A stretch of 63,559 nt of DNA from an uncultured Bacteroidales bacterium. GTDB taxonomy: Bacteria > Bacteroidota > Bacteroidia > Bacteroidales > F082. Within the stretch, counting starts at the first letter, position 1; the number at the start of each line of letters is the position of its first letter. The stretch spans positions 1 to 63,559 of the forward strand of contig CAJOIS010000007.1 in NCBI GenBank assembly GCA_905234645.1, read 5' to 3'. The notes beneath the pieces are model-generated. The model did not search any database and was not told the DNA's origin. It saw nothing but the letters and a program-made list of their open reading frames with translations. The position numbers and the translations under genes are program-made. Positions 14,383 to 23,528 of this stretch are shown here, in pieces.

Positions 14383-16575
14383 TTAATTGCTGTTTTTTCT
14401 CACCACCTTTTGAATCTCCTTGAGTTTGTTCAGTTTGGCGATCAGGTCGTCGAGTTCCTTGGTGTTGTGCACATAGATGGAGATGATGGCCTCCACCACG
14501 TCCTGTTTGGCTTCCATGTGGAGCATGTGGAGGTTGAGTTGCATCTCGTTCGACAGCAGGTTGGTCATACGGTTGAGCAGTCCTTTAGTGTCCAAAGCCG
14601 TGATTTTCAGTTCGGCGAGGAAGGCGATTTCGCTCTTGGGCTGCCATTTGGCCTTCACGATGTTGTTGCCGAAACGTGCTGAGAGTTGTATGGCCTTGGG
14701 GCAGTTGCTGCGGTGGATTTGCAGCGGTTCGCCAGGGAAGTTGAAGGCGATGACGTCGTCGCCAGGGATGGGGTTGCAGCAGGTGGAGACGTTGAAATCA
14801 AATTCGCCCGAAGTGGTGATGGATGGTGTTTCGTCTTTTTCCTTGTTGTTGCCCAACAAGCCAAAGGTGATATAGCGTACGAAGTTGCCGTTAGACTGTG
14901 GCTTCAACACACTACGGATGAGACGCTCGTCGATTTTACCATTGGCCACTTGGTAGAAAAAGTCGATAGTACTGGTCAGCTTTTCTGCCGCCATCACCTC
15001 GTTGCGGTTGGCCTTTGAGGGTTCAAGGCCGACTTTCTTCATGATGGCCTCGAATTTCTGTTCGCCTTCTTCACGGAAGCCGCGGCGGTATTCCTTGATG
15101 CCGCTCTTAAGCCTTGACTTTGCCGTGGCGGTGGCGAGGAACTCAAACCATTTTTCTTGCGGGTGCTGTGACTCGGAGGTAATGATTTCCACTTGGTCGC
15201 CGTTGCGCAGCACTTGGTCGAGTTGTGAGAGCTGGCTGTTGACGTTGGCTGCGAGGCTGTGGTCACCGATTGCGGAGTGGATGCTGTAGGCGAAGTCGAG
15301 CACGGTGGAGCCTTTGGGCAACGAGATCATCTTGCCTTGCGGGGTGAAGACGTGGATTTCGTCGGAGAAGAGGTCGAGCTTGAAGTTGTCGACGAATTCG
15401 ATGGCATTGTCCGACTCGTTACTGATGAGGTCCTGTGCCTTCTTCAGCCATTCGTCGAAGCCGCTCTCGGTCTTGTCGTCGTCGGTCTTGTATTTCCAAT
15501 AGGCGGCAAAGCCTTTTTCGGCGATCTCCTCCATGCGCTGGCTGCGAATTTGTACCTCCACCCAGTTGCCAGTCTGGCCCATCACCACGGCGTGGAGACT
15601 CTCGTAGCCGTTGGCTTTCGGGAACGAAATCCAGTCCTTGAGTTTTGAGGTGTAGGGACGGTAACAGTTGGTCAAGGCGGCATAAATCTTCCAGCATTCC
15701 ATACGCTCGTTTTCTTTCGGGCAGTCGGTGATGAAGCGGACAATGAAGGAGCCATACAAGTCCTCGAAGGCCAACTCCTTGTCCATCATGCGTTTCCATA
15801 CCGAGTTGACGGATCTCTCCTTGATTTCCGCTCTTGCCTTGATGCCGTCTTTCTTCAACTCGTCCTCAATGGGTGCGATGAAGTCGCGCAACTCGCCCAT
15901 GCGTTTGCCGCGCACGTCGTCCATGCGCTTGCGGATGTTGTTATAGATGGTGGGGTTGGTGTATTTCAGCGACAGGTCTTCCAGCTCGATGCGGATGGCG
16001 TGGAGGCCGAGGCGGTAGGCGAGAGGAGCGTAGAGGTATGTAGTCTCCGATGCGATTTTCAGCTGCTTGTGCTTGGGCATCGAGTCCAAGGTGCGCATGT
16101 TGTGCAGGCGGTCGGAGAGCTTGATGAGCACGACCCTGATGTCGTATGACAGCGATGAGATGACCTTTTTGAAGTTCTCAGCCTGCATGCTCTCGGCGCC
16201 TTCCAGATTGTCGAACTTGGTGAGACCGTCTACCACGCGTGACACCTTTTCACCGAACATCTCCTTAATGTCGTCAAGGGTGTATTGCGTGTCTTCCACC
16301 ACGTCGTGCAGTAGGGCGCAGATGATGGAGGTGCGTCCCAAGCCGATGTCGCTGGCGGCGATGGTGGCCACCTCAATGGGGTGGTATATGTAAGGCTCGC
16401 CCGAGCGGCGGCGCTGGTCTTTATGTGCCTCGCACGCGAAGTAAAATGCCTTGTCGACGGCCTCAAGGTCTTGGGTTTCCTTTCGCGTCTGCCAAGCGTC
16501 GATGAGGCGACGATGTCGTCGCTCGATTTCTTCTTTTTCTTCTTTGGAATAGGTGTCGGGTAAAACAGGAGTCAT
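14383..16575 (-). CDS. Bifunctional (p)ppGpp synthetase/hydrolase (Rel)
   Basis: 730 residues with full RelA/SpoT architecture. The N-terminal HD hydrolase shows ICALLHDVVEDTQYT (HDxxED) and KLSDRLHNMRTL, both intact, so hydrolysis should work. The synthetase domain follows (FEDLYGSFIVRFITD and YESLHAVVMG). TGS begins HVFTPQGKMISLPKGSTVLDF, and the C-terminal ACT domain spans about 655-728 (ITALDTKGLLNRMTNLLSNE). Rel makes and degrades the stringent-response alarmone at the ribosome. It diverges from lepA with only 90 bp between starts. Bacteroidales often carry more than one such gene, so I leave the symbol blank. Confidence 0.95.
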   Translation of the reverse strand: MTPVLPDTYSKEEKEEIERRHRRLIDAWQTRKETQDLEAVDKAFYFACEAHKDQRRRSGEPYIYHPIEVATIAASDIGLGRTSIICALLHDVVEDTQYTLDDIKEMFGEKVSRVVDGLTKFDNLEGAESMQAENFKKVISSLSYDIRVVLIKLSDRLHNMRTLDSMPKHKQLKIASETTYLYAPLAYRLGLHAIRIELEDLSLKYTNPTIYNNIRKRMDDVRGKRMGELRDFIAPIEDELKKDGIKARAEIKERSVNSVWKRMMDKELAFEDLYGSFIVRFITDCPKENERMECWKIYAALTNCYRPYTSKLKDWISFPKANGYESLHAVVMGQTGNWVEVQIRSQRMEEIAEKGFAAYWKYKTDDDKTESGFDEWLKKAQDLISNESDNAIEFVDNFKLDLFSDEIHVFTPQGKMISLPKGSTVLDFAYSIHSAIGDHSLAANVNSQLSQLDQVLRNGDQVEIITSESQHPQEKWFEFLATATAKSRLKSGIKEYRRGFREEGEQKFEAIMKKVGLEPSKANRNEVMAAEKLTSTIDFFYQVANGKIDERLIRSVLKPQSNGNFVRYITFGLLGNNKEKDETPSITTSGEFDFNVSTCCNPIPGDDVIAFNFPGEPLQIHRSNCPKAIQLSARFGNNIVKAKWQPKSEIAFLAELKITALDTKGLLNRMTNLLSNEMQLNLHMLHMEAKQDVVEAIISIYVHNTKELDDLIAKLNKLKEIQKVVRKNSN

Positions 16576-16597
16576 ATGTCATCAACTTTTTAGACTG

Positions 16598-16605
16598 CAA
16601 ATGTA
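16598..16605 (-). promoter_or_regulatory. Probable -7 box for rel
   Basis: Minus-strand TACATTTG followed by CAG, 22 bp upstream of the rel ATG, matches TAnnTTTG. TTGs upstream are at 16 and 22 nt rather than 19-21. Confidence 0.5.
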
Positions 16606-16649
16606 GATATAATCCTTTTGTCAAAGTCAAGAAGTGACGATTTTTTTTG

Positions 16650-16657
16650 TACTTTTG
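16650..16657 (+). promoter_or_regulatory. Probable -7 box for lepA with a very short leader
   Basis: TACTTTTG ends 8 nt before the lepA ATG at 16666, so transcription would start only a few bases from the start codon or at it. This argues for a nearly leaderless mRNA and against the longer upstream TTG start, which would lie upstream of the promoter. Confidence 0.55.
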
Positions 16658-16665
16658 CGCCCATA

Positions 16666-18453
16666 ATGAAAAACATCCGAAATTTCTGCATTATTGCGCA
16701 TATCGACCACGGCAAATCGACCTTGGCCGACCGCCTTTTGGAACTGACCCACACGCTTAACGACAAGGAACTCGTCGACCAGGTGCTTGACGACATGGAC
16801 CTTGAGCGCGAACGCGGCATCACCATCAAGAGTCACGCCATCCAAATGAAATACCCCTACAAAGGGGAAACTTATACCTTGAACCTCATCGACACCCCTG
16901 GCCATGTCGACTTCTCCTACGAAGTGTCACGCTCCATCGCGGCTTGCGAAGGCGCATTGTTGGTAGTGGATGCCACACAAGGCATTCAGGCCCAGACCAT
17001 AGCCAATCTGTATTCCGCCCTTGAGCATGACCTCGAAATCATCCCCGTGATGAACAAAATCGACATGGACAGCGCCATGGTCGACATCGTTGAAGACCAG
17101 ATGGTGGACCTCTTGGGCTGCGACCCGAGCGAGATTTTGAAGGTCAGTGCCCGCACAGGTGAAGGTGTGCCTGCTGTGTTGGACGCCATCGTCGAACGCA
17201 TCCCTTGCCCCAAGGGCGACCCCAATGCACCGCTGCAAGCCCTCATTTTCGACTCGGTGTTCAACTCATTCCGCGGCATCATCGCCTATTTCCGCGTCGT
17301 GAACGGCACCATGCATACCAACGACCTCGTGAAGTTCTTTGCCACGGGCAAGGAATACCATGCCGATGAAATCGGTGTGCTGCAGTTGAAGCAAGTGCCT
17401 AAGAACGAGCTTTCTGCTGGCGATGTGGGTTATATCATCTCTGGCATCAAGACCTCGAAGGAAGTCAAGGTGGGCGACACCATCACGCATGTTGAGAATC
17501 CCTGCGCCGAACCGGTGGCGGGCTTCGAGAATGTGAAACCCATGCTGTTTGCGGGTATCTATCCCGTGGATGCGGACGACTATGAGGAGTTGCGTGCTTC
17601 GTTGGAGAAGCTGCAACTTAACGACGCTTCCCTCGTTTGGGAGCCCGAGTCGTCAGCGGCATTGGGCTTCGGCTTCCGCTGCGGCTTCTTGGGCCTGTTG
17701 CACATGGAAATCGTGCAGGAGCGCCTCGACCGCGAGTTCGACATGGACGTCATCACCACGGTGCCCAACGTGTCGTTCAAGTGCTTCAAGACTGATGGCG
17801 AGATGATTGAGGTGCACAACCCCAGCGGCCTCCCCGAGGTGACGAAGATCGACCACATTGAGGAACCGTACATCATCGCACAAATCATCTCGAAGAACGA
17901 GTTTACCGGCCCCATCATGACGCTCTGTATCGACAGGCGTGGCGTGCTGAAGAACCAGGTCTATCTCTCCACCGACCGCGTGGAGCTGACCTTCCAGATG
18001 CCGCTGAGCGAAATCGTCTTCGACTTCTACGACAAACTGAAATCCATCTCGAAGGGCTATGCCTCCTTCGACTATCATATCGCTGGCTATCAAGACGCTG
18101 ACTTGGTGAAACTCGACATCATGCTCAACGGCGAGTCCGTCGATGCCTTGTCTACCTTGATTCACCGTGGCCATGCCTATGAGTTCGGCCGTCGCATGTG
18201 CGAGAAGCTGAAGGAATTGATACCTCGTCACCAGTTCGACATCGCCATTCAGGCGGCCATCGGAGCGAAGATCATCGCTCGCGAGACCGTGCGCCAAGTG
18301 CGTAAGGATGTGACGGCGAAGTGTTATGGCGGTGATGTCTCCCGTAAGCGCAAACTGTTGGAGAAACAAAAGGCGGGTAAGAAACGCATGCGCCAAATCG
18401 GTAACGTTGAGGTGCCACAATCGGCATTCCTTGCTGTGCTAAAACTTGATTAA
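16666..18453 (+). CDS. lepA: Elongation factor 4 (LepA)
   Basis: 595 residues from [19 protein letters not shown], the usual length. GTPase motifs: AHIDHGKST (G1), ERGITIKS (G2), DTPGHVDF (G3), NKIDM (G4), VSARTG (G5). EF-G-like domains II, III and V follow, and the LepA-specific C-terminal domain ends [22 protein letters not shown]. LepA acts on the 70S ribosome, linked to back-translocation and initiation efficiency. An in-frame TTG 16 codons upstream lies before the -7 box and is rejected as the start. Divergent from rel. Confidence 0.97.
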   Translation: MKNIRNFCIIAHIDHGKSTLADRLLELTHTLNDKELVDQVLDDMDLERERGITIKSHAIQMKYPYKGETYTLNLIDTPGHVDFSYEVSRSIAACEGALLVVDATQGIQAQTIANLYSALEHDLEIIPVMNKIDMDSAMVDIVEDQMVDLLGCDPSEILKVSARTGEGVPAVLDAIVERIPCPKGDPNAPLQALIFDSVFNSFRGIIAYFRVVNGTMHTNDLVKFFATGKEYHADEIGVLQLKQVPKNELSAGDVGYIISGIKTSKEVKVGDTITHVENPCAEPVAGFENVKPMLFAGIYPVDADDYEELRASLEKLQLNDASLVWEPESSAALGFGFRCGFLGLLHMEIVQERLDREFDMDVITTVPNVSFKCFKTDGEMIEVHNPSGLPEVTKIDHIEEPYIIAQIISKNEFTGPIMTLCIDRRGVLKNQVYLSTDRVELTFQMPLSEIVFDFYDKLKSISKGYASFDYHIAGYQDADLVKLDIMLNGESVDALSTLIHRGHAYEFGRRMCEKLKELIPRHQFDIAIQAAIGAKIIARETVRQVRKDVTAKCYGGDVSRKRKLLEKQKAGKKRMRQIGNVEVPQSAFLAVLKLD

Positions 18454-18486
18454 ACGTTCTTGAGAATTAACGAAAAGATAACGGAT

Positions 18487-19122
18487 ATGAAAAAGTTATT
18501 CTTTCTTTTTGGATTATTGTTTTCTATTACAACAATAGTTGCCCAAGAGATGCCTGAAATCAAAAGATACGACCTAAAAGAGGTGGGCACTTTCCAATAT
18601 GATGAATACACTGTAATGGTAATAACGGATTGCTTAACTAATGATAAGGAATATAAGCTTAGGGTTTCTTATAGTGTTGAGTTTAATAATGATAAACATG
18701 AGACAAAGGTTTTGTATCTTAGCGATGGCGTTGTTGATGAAATGATTAAAGCTTTTTCGTTTTTATATACTACCGAATTTGAGCCAAAGTTGGAGGGTGA
18801 GGAATCGTTTATTATTTATGAAATAAGCGATGGCTTGTTTTTCAAATATAGGATAAGTCCTCGTCGTTTGGAGGTGTTAATTGATGACAATAAGGTTATG
18901 CCAAGTATTTACGATGTTTATGATGAGGATGCGGATGACATTTATAATGAGTATAAAGCAAAGAATCGGCAACATGTTTTGGCTCAGATTGATTATGAAT
19001 ATGAAATGAAGGAATTCGGATCTTTGCTTCAAAAAATAGAAAAGGCTTTTGCTGAAAAAGGTCGAGACCCGAAAGATGCAGTTATTCCAAATGATAATAA
19101 AACAGAACCTCAAAAAATGTAG
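18487..19122 (+). CDS. Exported protein of unknown function, AT-rich
   Basis: 211 residues from MKKLFFLFGLLFSITTIVAQ, a signal peptide ending at a likely A-Q cleavage site. The mature part has alternating strands (YTVMVITDCLTNDKEYKLRVSYSVEF) and a lysine/aspartate-rich C-terminal helix. I recognise no family. Base use stands out: the gene is clearly AT-rich against the GC-rich lepA and antiporter genes on either side, with many AAT/GAT/TTT codons, suggesting recent acquisition or relaxed selection. An earlier in-frame ATG at 18460 gives no signal peptide at the right place. Confidence 0.7.
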   Translation: MKKLFFLFGLLFSITTIVAQEMPEIKRYDLKEVGTFQYDEYTVMVITDCLTNDKEYKLRVSYSVEFNNDKHETKVLYLSDGVVDEMIKAFSFLYTTEFEPKLEGEESFIIYEISDGLFFKYRISPRRLEVLIDDNKVMPSIYDVYDEDADDIYNEYKAKNRQHVLAQIDYEYEMKEFGSLLQKIEKAFAEKGRDPKDAVIPNDNKTEPQKM

Positions 19123-19143
19123 AAACGATTAAACAAATAAACT

Positions 19144-20442
19144 ATGGAACATTTGATCCCTGCATGGATGCTGATTCCCTTCGTCGTGATGCTGCTCTGC
19201 ATTGCGGTTTTGCCATTGTTGCCTAAAGTGGGCGAGTGGTGGGAACACAACCTTCACAAACTGTATGTGTCACTTATCCTCGGCGTCCCGGTTGGGATAT
19301 GGCTGTGCGTACACGGCATGAGCCACGAGCTGATTCACCAGATGATTTTCGACTACGTCCCCTTCATCTTGTTGCTCATGGCGCTGTTCGTCACCACGGG
19401 TGGCATCTGCATCAAGGGTGACCTTGTGGCGAAACCCGTCACCAACACCATCATCCTCGGTATCGGTTGGCTGTTGGCCTCGTTTATGGGTACTACGGGA
19501 GCCGCCATGCTATTGATACGCTTGGTGTTGCAGACCATCTCGCAGCGCAAGTACAAGATGCACACCGTGCTCTTCTTCATCGCTATCGTGGCCAACTGTG
19601 GCGGTCTGTTGTCGCCTCTCGGCGACCCGCCGCTCTTTTTGCTGTTCCAGAAAGGTGCCAGCTTCATGTGGTGGATGCAGAACATGTTCCTTGAATGGCT
19701 TGTCACCGGCGCATTGCTGCTGTTGGTCTATTTCTTGGTCGACGCTTACTTTTACCGCAAGGAGCCGAAAGAGAACCTTGCTGCTGATGAAGCTCAAAAG
19801 GTGTCCCTTCAATTCTCCGGTCTCATCAATATCGTGTGGTTGCTCTGCATTATCGCCAGCACCATGTTCATCAATAAGACCTACATCCCTGCCATGGGTG
19901 CTGAGGATGCTCCTTGGTACCTCAGGCTCCTTCGCGAATGGGTGTTCATCGCCATCGTCGCCATGTCGTGGCTGACCACGAAGAAGAAAGCTCGCACCGA
20001 CAACAACTATTCATGGGTGCCGATTCTCGAGGTGGCCTGCGTCTTCGTTGGCATCTTCGCCACGATGACGCCCGCCTTGATGTTCCTCGAACAGATGAAG
20101 GAGACCATCCAGGCCTTTATCAGCCAGCCTTGGCAATATGTCTACTGCACTGGTGTGTTGTCGGCCTTCCTCGACAATGCGCCTACCGCAATGGTGTTCA
20201 ACTCTATGGCCCCCAATGGCGACATCGTCGGTCTTGCCGCCGATCCTTTCCTGAAGGCTATCTCCATGGGTGCCGTGTTCTTCGGTGCCTTGACCTATAT
20301 CGGCAACGGCCCGAACTTCATGGTGAAGTCCATCGCTGAGCAGGAAGGCATCAAGATGCCGTCGTTCTTCGGCTATATGATCAAGTTCTCGCTCATCGTG
20401 TGCCTGCCCATCTACGTTATCGTGCAGCTTATTTTCATCTAA
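19144..20442 (+). CDS. Sodium/proton antiporter-type ion transporter (ArsB/NhaD/CitM superfamily)
   Basis: 432 residues with about eleven hydrophobic segments. The motif LSPLGDPPLFLLF near residues 158-170 and a second half-repeat FLDNAPTAMVFNSMAPNG near 340 are paired re-entrant signatures of the ion transporter superfamily; NhaD-type antiporters share GDPP-like and DNAPT-like motifs. It likely exchanges sodium for protons across the inner membrane. The substrate is not certain, because citrate and arsenite carriers share the fold. It begins 21 bp after the AT-rich gene and ends before a palindromic repeat. Confidence 0.85.
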   Translation: MEHLIPAWMLIPFVVMLLCIAVLPLLPKVGEWWEHNLHKLYVSLILGVPVGIWLCVHGMSHELIHQMIFDYVPFILLLMALFVTTGGICIKGDLVAKPVTNTIILGIGWLLASFMGTTGAAMLLIRLVLQTISQRKYKMHTVLFFIAIVANCGGLLSPLGDPPLFLLFQKGASFMWWMQNMFLEWLVTGALLLLVYFLVDAYFYRKEPKENLAADEAQKVSLQFSGLINIVWLLCIIASTMFINKTYIPAMGAEDAPWYLRLLREWVFIAIVAMSWLTTKKKARTDNNYSWVPILEVACVFVGIFATMTPALMFLEQMKETIQAFISQPWQYVYCTGVLSAFLDNAPTAMVFNSMAPNGDIVGLAADPFLKAISMGAVFFGALTYIGNGPNFMVKSIAEQEGIKMPSFFGYMIKFSLIVCLPIYVIVQLIFI

Positions 20443-20473
20443 TTTCTTGATGAGCGAATATAGATTATGTATT

Positions 20474-20547
20474 AGACGCGAGACGCGAGACTACGAGACG
20501 ATTTGGGTTTGTCCCGTGTCTCGAAGTCCCGTGTCCCGTGTCATGAC
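20474..20547. repeat. GACGCGAGAC...GTCCCGTGTC inverted repeat
   Basis: The left arm is built of GACGCGAGAC units (20474-20501) and the right arm of GTCCCGTGTC/CGAAGTCCCGTGTC units (20511-20547), giving a long imperfect hairpin between the antiporter and dprA. Further copies lie at 27807-27831 (half), 35150-35224 and 45261-45326. Confidence 0.85.
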
Positions 20548-20575
20548 AAACTGTGTTTTATAAATTACTAAAAGT

Positions 20576-21676
20576 ATGTCCGACGGTATTCTCTACGAAA
20601 TAGCAATGACGCTGTTGCCTGGTATCGGTGATATCAGCGGCAAGAAGTTCGTGCAGTATTGCGGTAGCGCTGAAGCGGTCTTCAAGGAGACACGCAAGTC
20701 GTTGGAGAAGATCACGGGCATGCGCGAGGCTTCCATCGAAGCCATCTGCAATCCTAAGGAATACCTGAAACGGGCGGAGGAGGAGATTGATTTCTGTGAA
20801 AAGAATGGCGTTCAGCCTTTGTTTTTCCTCGATTCCGACTATCCACGCCGCCTCTTGCAGTGCGACGATGCCCCGATGATGCTGTATTACAAAGGCAAGG
20901 CCAACCTCAACGCCAATCGCGTGGTGGCCATCGTCGGCACGCGCAACATCACCGACTACGGCAAGGAAAACTGCAACCAGTTGGTGGAGGATTTCAAGGA
21001 AGACGATGTGTTGGTTGTGAGTGGCTTGGCCTATGGTGTTGACACCTGCGCCCACAAAGCTTCGGTAAAGAACGGCATCCCGACCGTTGGAGTGATGGGC
21101 AGCGGTATGCAGCAAATCTATCCTGCGCCGAACAAAAAACTGGCCAACGATATGGTCGAACAAGGTGGCGGTATCCTCACCGAATGTATGAGCGGCACTA
21201 TGCCCGACCGTGAAAACTTCCCGCGCCGCAACCGCATCATCGCTGGCATGGCGGACGCTGTCGTGGTCATTGAGTCGGCAATGAAAGGCGGATCCTTGAT
21301 TACTGCCGACTTGGCCAACTCTTACAGCCGTGACGTGTTTGCCTATCCTGGCCGTGTCCTAGACATCTACAGCCAAGGCTGCAACTACCTCATCCGCACC
21401 AACCGCGCCCACCTCATGGAGAGCGTGCTCAACCTGCGTTACATCATGCGCTGGGACTCAGCGGCGAAAAACGAGAGACAAACGGCGATGTTCCGCGAGT
21501 TTACTGCTGAGGAAAAACTGGTCATGGACTGCTTCGGTGCAAGTACTATGGTCAATCTGGACGACATCATCGTGAAGACGGAACTGCCGACCACGAAGAT
21601 TGCAGCCATCTTGTTAACATTGGAATTCGACGGCGTGTTGATGGCGCTGCCAGGCAAAAGATACCAGAAATGTTAG
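20576..21676 (+). CDS. dprA: DNA-processing protein DprA
   Basis: 366 residues. The N-terminal helical region (ALLPGIGDISGKKFVQYCG) is SAM/HhH-like. The Rossmann-like core has VAIVGTRNITDYGKE, VVSGLAYGVDTCAHKA, VGVMGSGMQQIYP, FPRRNRIIAGMADAVVVIE and GGSLITADLANSY, all DprA signatures. A small winged-helix domain closes the protein (KLVMDCFGASTM to MALPGKRYQ). DprA loads RecA on incoming single-stranded DNA in natural transformation. Its last codons overlap the start of rsgA by 7 bp, so both are likely one transcript. A palindromic repeat lies just upstream. Confidence 0.95.
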   Translation: MSDGILYEIAMTLLPGIGDISGKKFVQYCGSAEAVFKETRKSLEKITGMREASIEAICNPKEYLKRAEEEIDFCEKNGVQPLFFLDSDYPRRLLQCDDAPMMLYYKGKANLNANRVVAIVGTRNITDYGKENCNQLVEDFKEDDVLVVSGLAYGVDTCAHKASVKNGIPTVGVMGSGMQQIYPAPNKKLANDMVEQGGGILTECMSGTMPDRENFPRRNRIIAGMADAVVVIESAMKGGSLITADLANSYSRDVFAYPGRVLDIYSQGCNYLIRTNRAHLMESVLNLRYIMRWDSAAKNERQTAMFREFTAEEKLVMDCFGASTMVNLDDIIVKTELPTTKIAAILLTLEFDGVLMALPGKRYQKC

Positions 21677-22608
21677 GCAAGGTCATCAAATCGACGGGCA
21701 GCTGGTACATCGTCCTCGACGAGACGGGACGACAGTGGGAGTGTCGCCTGCGCGGCAAAATTCGCATGGATGGCATCCGCTCCACCAATCCCGTGGCTGT
21801 CGGCGACAATGTGCAATTTGAGCAGGAACCTGGCAAGGAGACGGGCGTTATCAAAAAGATTGAGCCCCGAGATAATGTGATTGTCCGCCAGTCGGTCAAC
21901 CTGAGCAAGGCCTCGCATATCATCGCCTCCAATGTGGATTTGGCCATCATTGTGGCCACCGTTGTTCAGCCACGCACCTCCACGGGCTTCATTGACCGCT
22001 TTCTGGTCACTGCCGAAGCCTATCACATCCCTGCCGCTTTGGTTTTCAACAAGTACGACCTTTACACCGACGAGCAGATAGGGGAGATGTGCGTGCTGAT
22101 GGAATACTACCAGAGCCTTGGCTATACTTCGTTTGGCGTGTCGGCCAAGACGGGTTTCCAAATCGACCAGCTTAAGGAATTGATGCAAGGGAAGATATGC
22201 CTGTTTTCCGGCCATTCTGGCGTGGGTAAGTCGGCCTTGGTCAATGCCCTCGACCCCTCGTTGAACGTCCGCATTGGTGCCATCTCCGATGTCCACGAGA
22301 AAGGCAAGCATACGACTACTTTCGCCGAGATGCATCATCTGGGTTTCGGCGCGTGGATTGTCGACACTCCAGGCATCAAGGAATTTGTGCTATACGACCT
22401 TGAGAAAGAGACCTTGGCGCAGCGTTTCCCCGAGATGCGGAACCTGATGAGTGAGTGCCGTTTCGCCAATTGCACCCACACGCATGAGCCAGGCTGCGCC
22501 GTAAAGGCCGCTGTCGAGAACGGTGACATCGCCGATTGGCGTTATGTGAATTATATCCGCATGATGACGGATGAAAGCCATGATTCAGTAAAAGAAGAAG
22601 GAATATGA
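21670..22608 (+). CDS. rsgA: Ribosome small subunit-dependent GTPase A
   Basis: 312 residues with an N-terminal OB fold (about 1-75) and a circularly permuted GTPase: NKYDL (G4) comes before GHSGVGKSALVNAL (G1) and DTPGIKEF (G3). The C-terminal zinc motif CRFANCTHTHEPGCAVK is complete. RsgA checks late 30S maturation and releases RbfA. It overlaps dprA at the start and nadK at the end (4-bp ATGA), which indicates translational coupling. Confidence 0.95.
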   Translation: MLGKVIKSTGSWYIVLDETGRQWECRLRGKIRMDGIRSTNPVAVGDNVQFEQEPGKETGVIKKIEPRDNVIVRQSVNLSKASHIIASNVDLAIIVATVVQPRTSTGFIDRFLVTAEAYHIPAALVFNKYDLYTDEQIGEMCVLMEYYQSLGYTSFGVSAKTGFQIDQLKELMQGKICLFSGHSGVGKSALVNALDPSLNVRIGAISDVHEKGKHTTTFAEMHHLGFGAWIVDTPGIKEFVLYDLEKETLAQRFPEMRNLMSECRFANCTHTHEPGCAVKAAVENGDIADWRYVNYIRMMTDESHDSVKEEGI

Positions 22609-23480
22609 AAACCATCGCCCTATTTGGAAAGACCATCGCTCCCGAGAACGGGGAATACATCAGGCAATTGTTTGTGAAATTGTCTGACAACCAGGTGGAA
22701 ATAACCATATACAAGCCTTTCGCCGACATGATTAAAGATTATGTCTCCGAAGGCGTGCACTACAGCGTCTTCAATTCCCATGCCGACCTGAAGGCCGACC
22801 TGTTATTCTCCATTGGCGGTGACGGGACGATTTTGGACACCGTGCCTTTCGTTCTTGACTCCGGCATGCCCGTGGTAGGCATCAACATGGGGCGTTTGGG
22901 TTTCCTTTCCAGCCTCTCGAAGAACGAGATTGGGAAAGCCGTCGACAGCGTGCTTTCGGGCGACTACACCGTTGAGCAGCGCACCTTGCTTGAACTCGTC
23001 TCGCCCAATGACGTTTTCGGCGACGTGAAATATGCCCTCAACGAGTTGAACGTCATCCGTAACCCTGAGCATAGTTTATTGGCCATCAAGGTGTTCGTTG
23101 ACGATGTTTATCTCAATACCTATTGGGGTGACGGCATTCTTTTGGCTACTCCGACGGGCTCCACGGCCTATTCGCTGAGTGCCGGCGGCCCTATCATAGC
23201 CCCCAACGCGAAGAATTTCGTCATCACGCCTATCGCCACACATAACCTGACGGTGCGTCCCGTGGTCATCCCCGACGACAGCGTCATCCGCATTCAGGTG
23301 GAGGGCCGAGAGAAGAAATTCGTCTTTAGCATGGACTCAAGAAGCTGTACCTTAGACACTTCCGTGCAGCTTGAGGTGCGCAAGGCGGGCTTCTGCCTCA
23401 ACCTCGTCAGGATGCGCAACGAGGACTTCTTCGGCACCATCCGCAACAAATTGATGTGGGGAAAGGACAATAGAAACTGA
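22605..23480 (+). CDS. nadK: NAD kinase
   Basis: 291 residues. LFSIGGDGTILDTVPF carries the GGDG motif; NELNVIRN and PTGSTAYSLSAGGPII are the other NAD kinase signatures. The enzyme phosphorylates NAD to NADP with ATP or polyphosphate in the cytosol. It starts inside the rsgA stop and is followed by its own-promoter outer membrane gene, at the head of the uppS-bamA cluster. Confidence 0.96.
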   Translation: MKTIALFGKTIAPENGEYIRQLFVKLSDNQVEITIYKPFADMIKDYVSEGVHYSVFNSHADLKADLLFSIGGDGTILDTVPFVLDSGMPVVGINMGRLGFLSSLSKNEIGKAVDSVLSGDYTVEQRTLLELVSPNDVFGDVKYALNELNVIRNPEHSLLAIKVFVDDVYLNTYWGDGILLATPTGSTAYSLSAGGPIIAPNAKNFVITPIATHNLTVRPVVIPDDSVIRIQVEGREKKFVFSMDSRSCTLDTSVQLEVRKAGFCLNLVRMRNEDFFGTIRNKLMWGKDNRN

Positions 23481-23508
23481 TTTCTGTCGTTTTCATTGGA
23501 AAATTTCG

Positions 23509-23516
23509 TATTTTTG
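23509..23516 (+). promoter_or_regulatory. Probable -7 box for the DUF6089-like gene
   Basis: TATTTTTG followed by CAG, 12 bp upstream of the ATG at 23529. It marks a likely internal promoter for the outer-membrane genes from here to bamA. No TTG lies at 19-21 nt. Confidence 0.5.
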
Positions 23517-23528
23517 CAGTTTCGAACT

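Noticed and set aside
18460..18486. Earlier start for the AT-rich exported gene and similar long 5' extensions at lepA, kdsC-like, rhodanese fusion, response regulator, foldase lipoprotein and alpha-2-macroglobulin
   Set aside because: The extensions bury signal peptides or lie in promoters, repeats, tmRNA or upstream genes; the later ATG is supported by family starts or ATGA overlaps.
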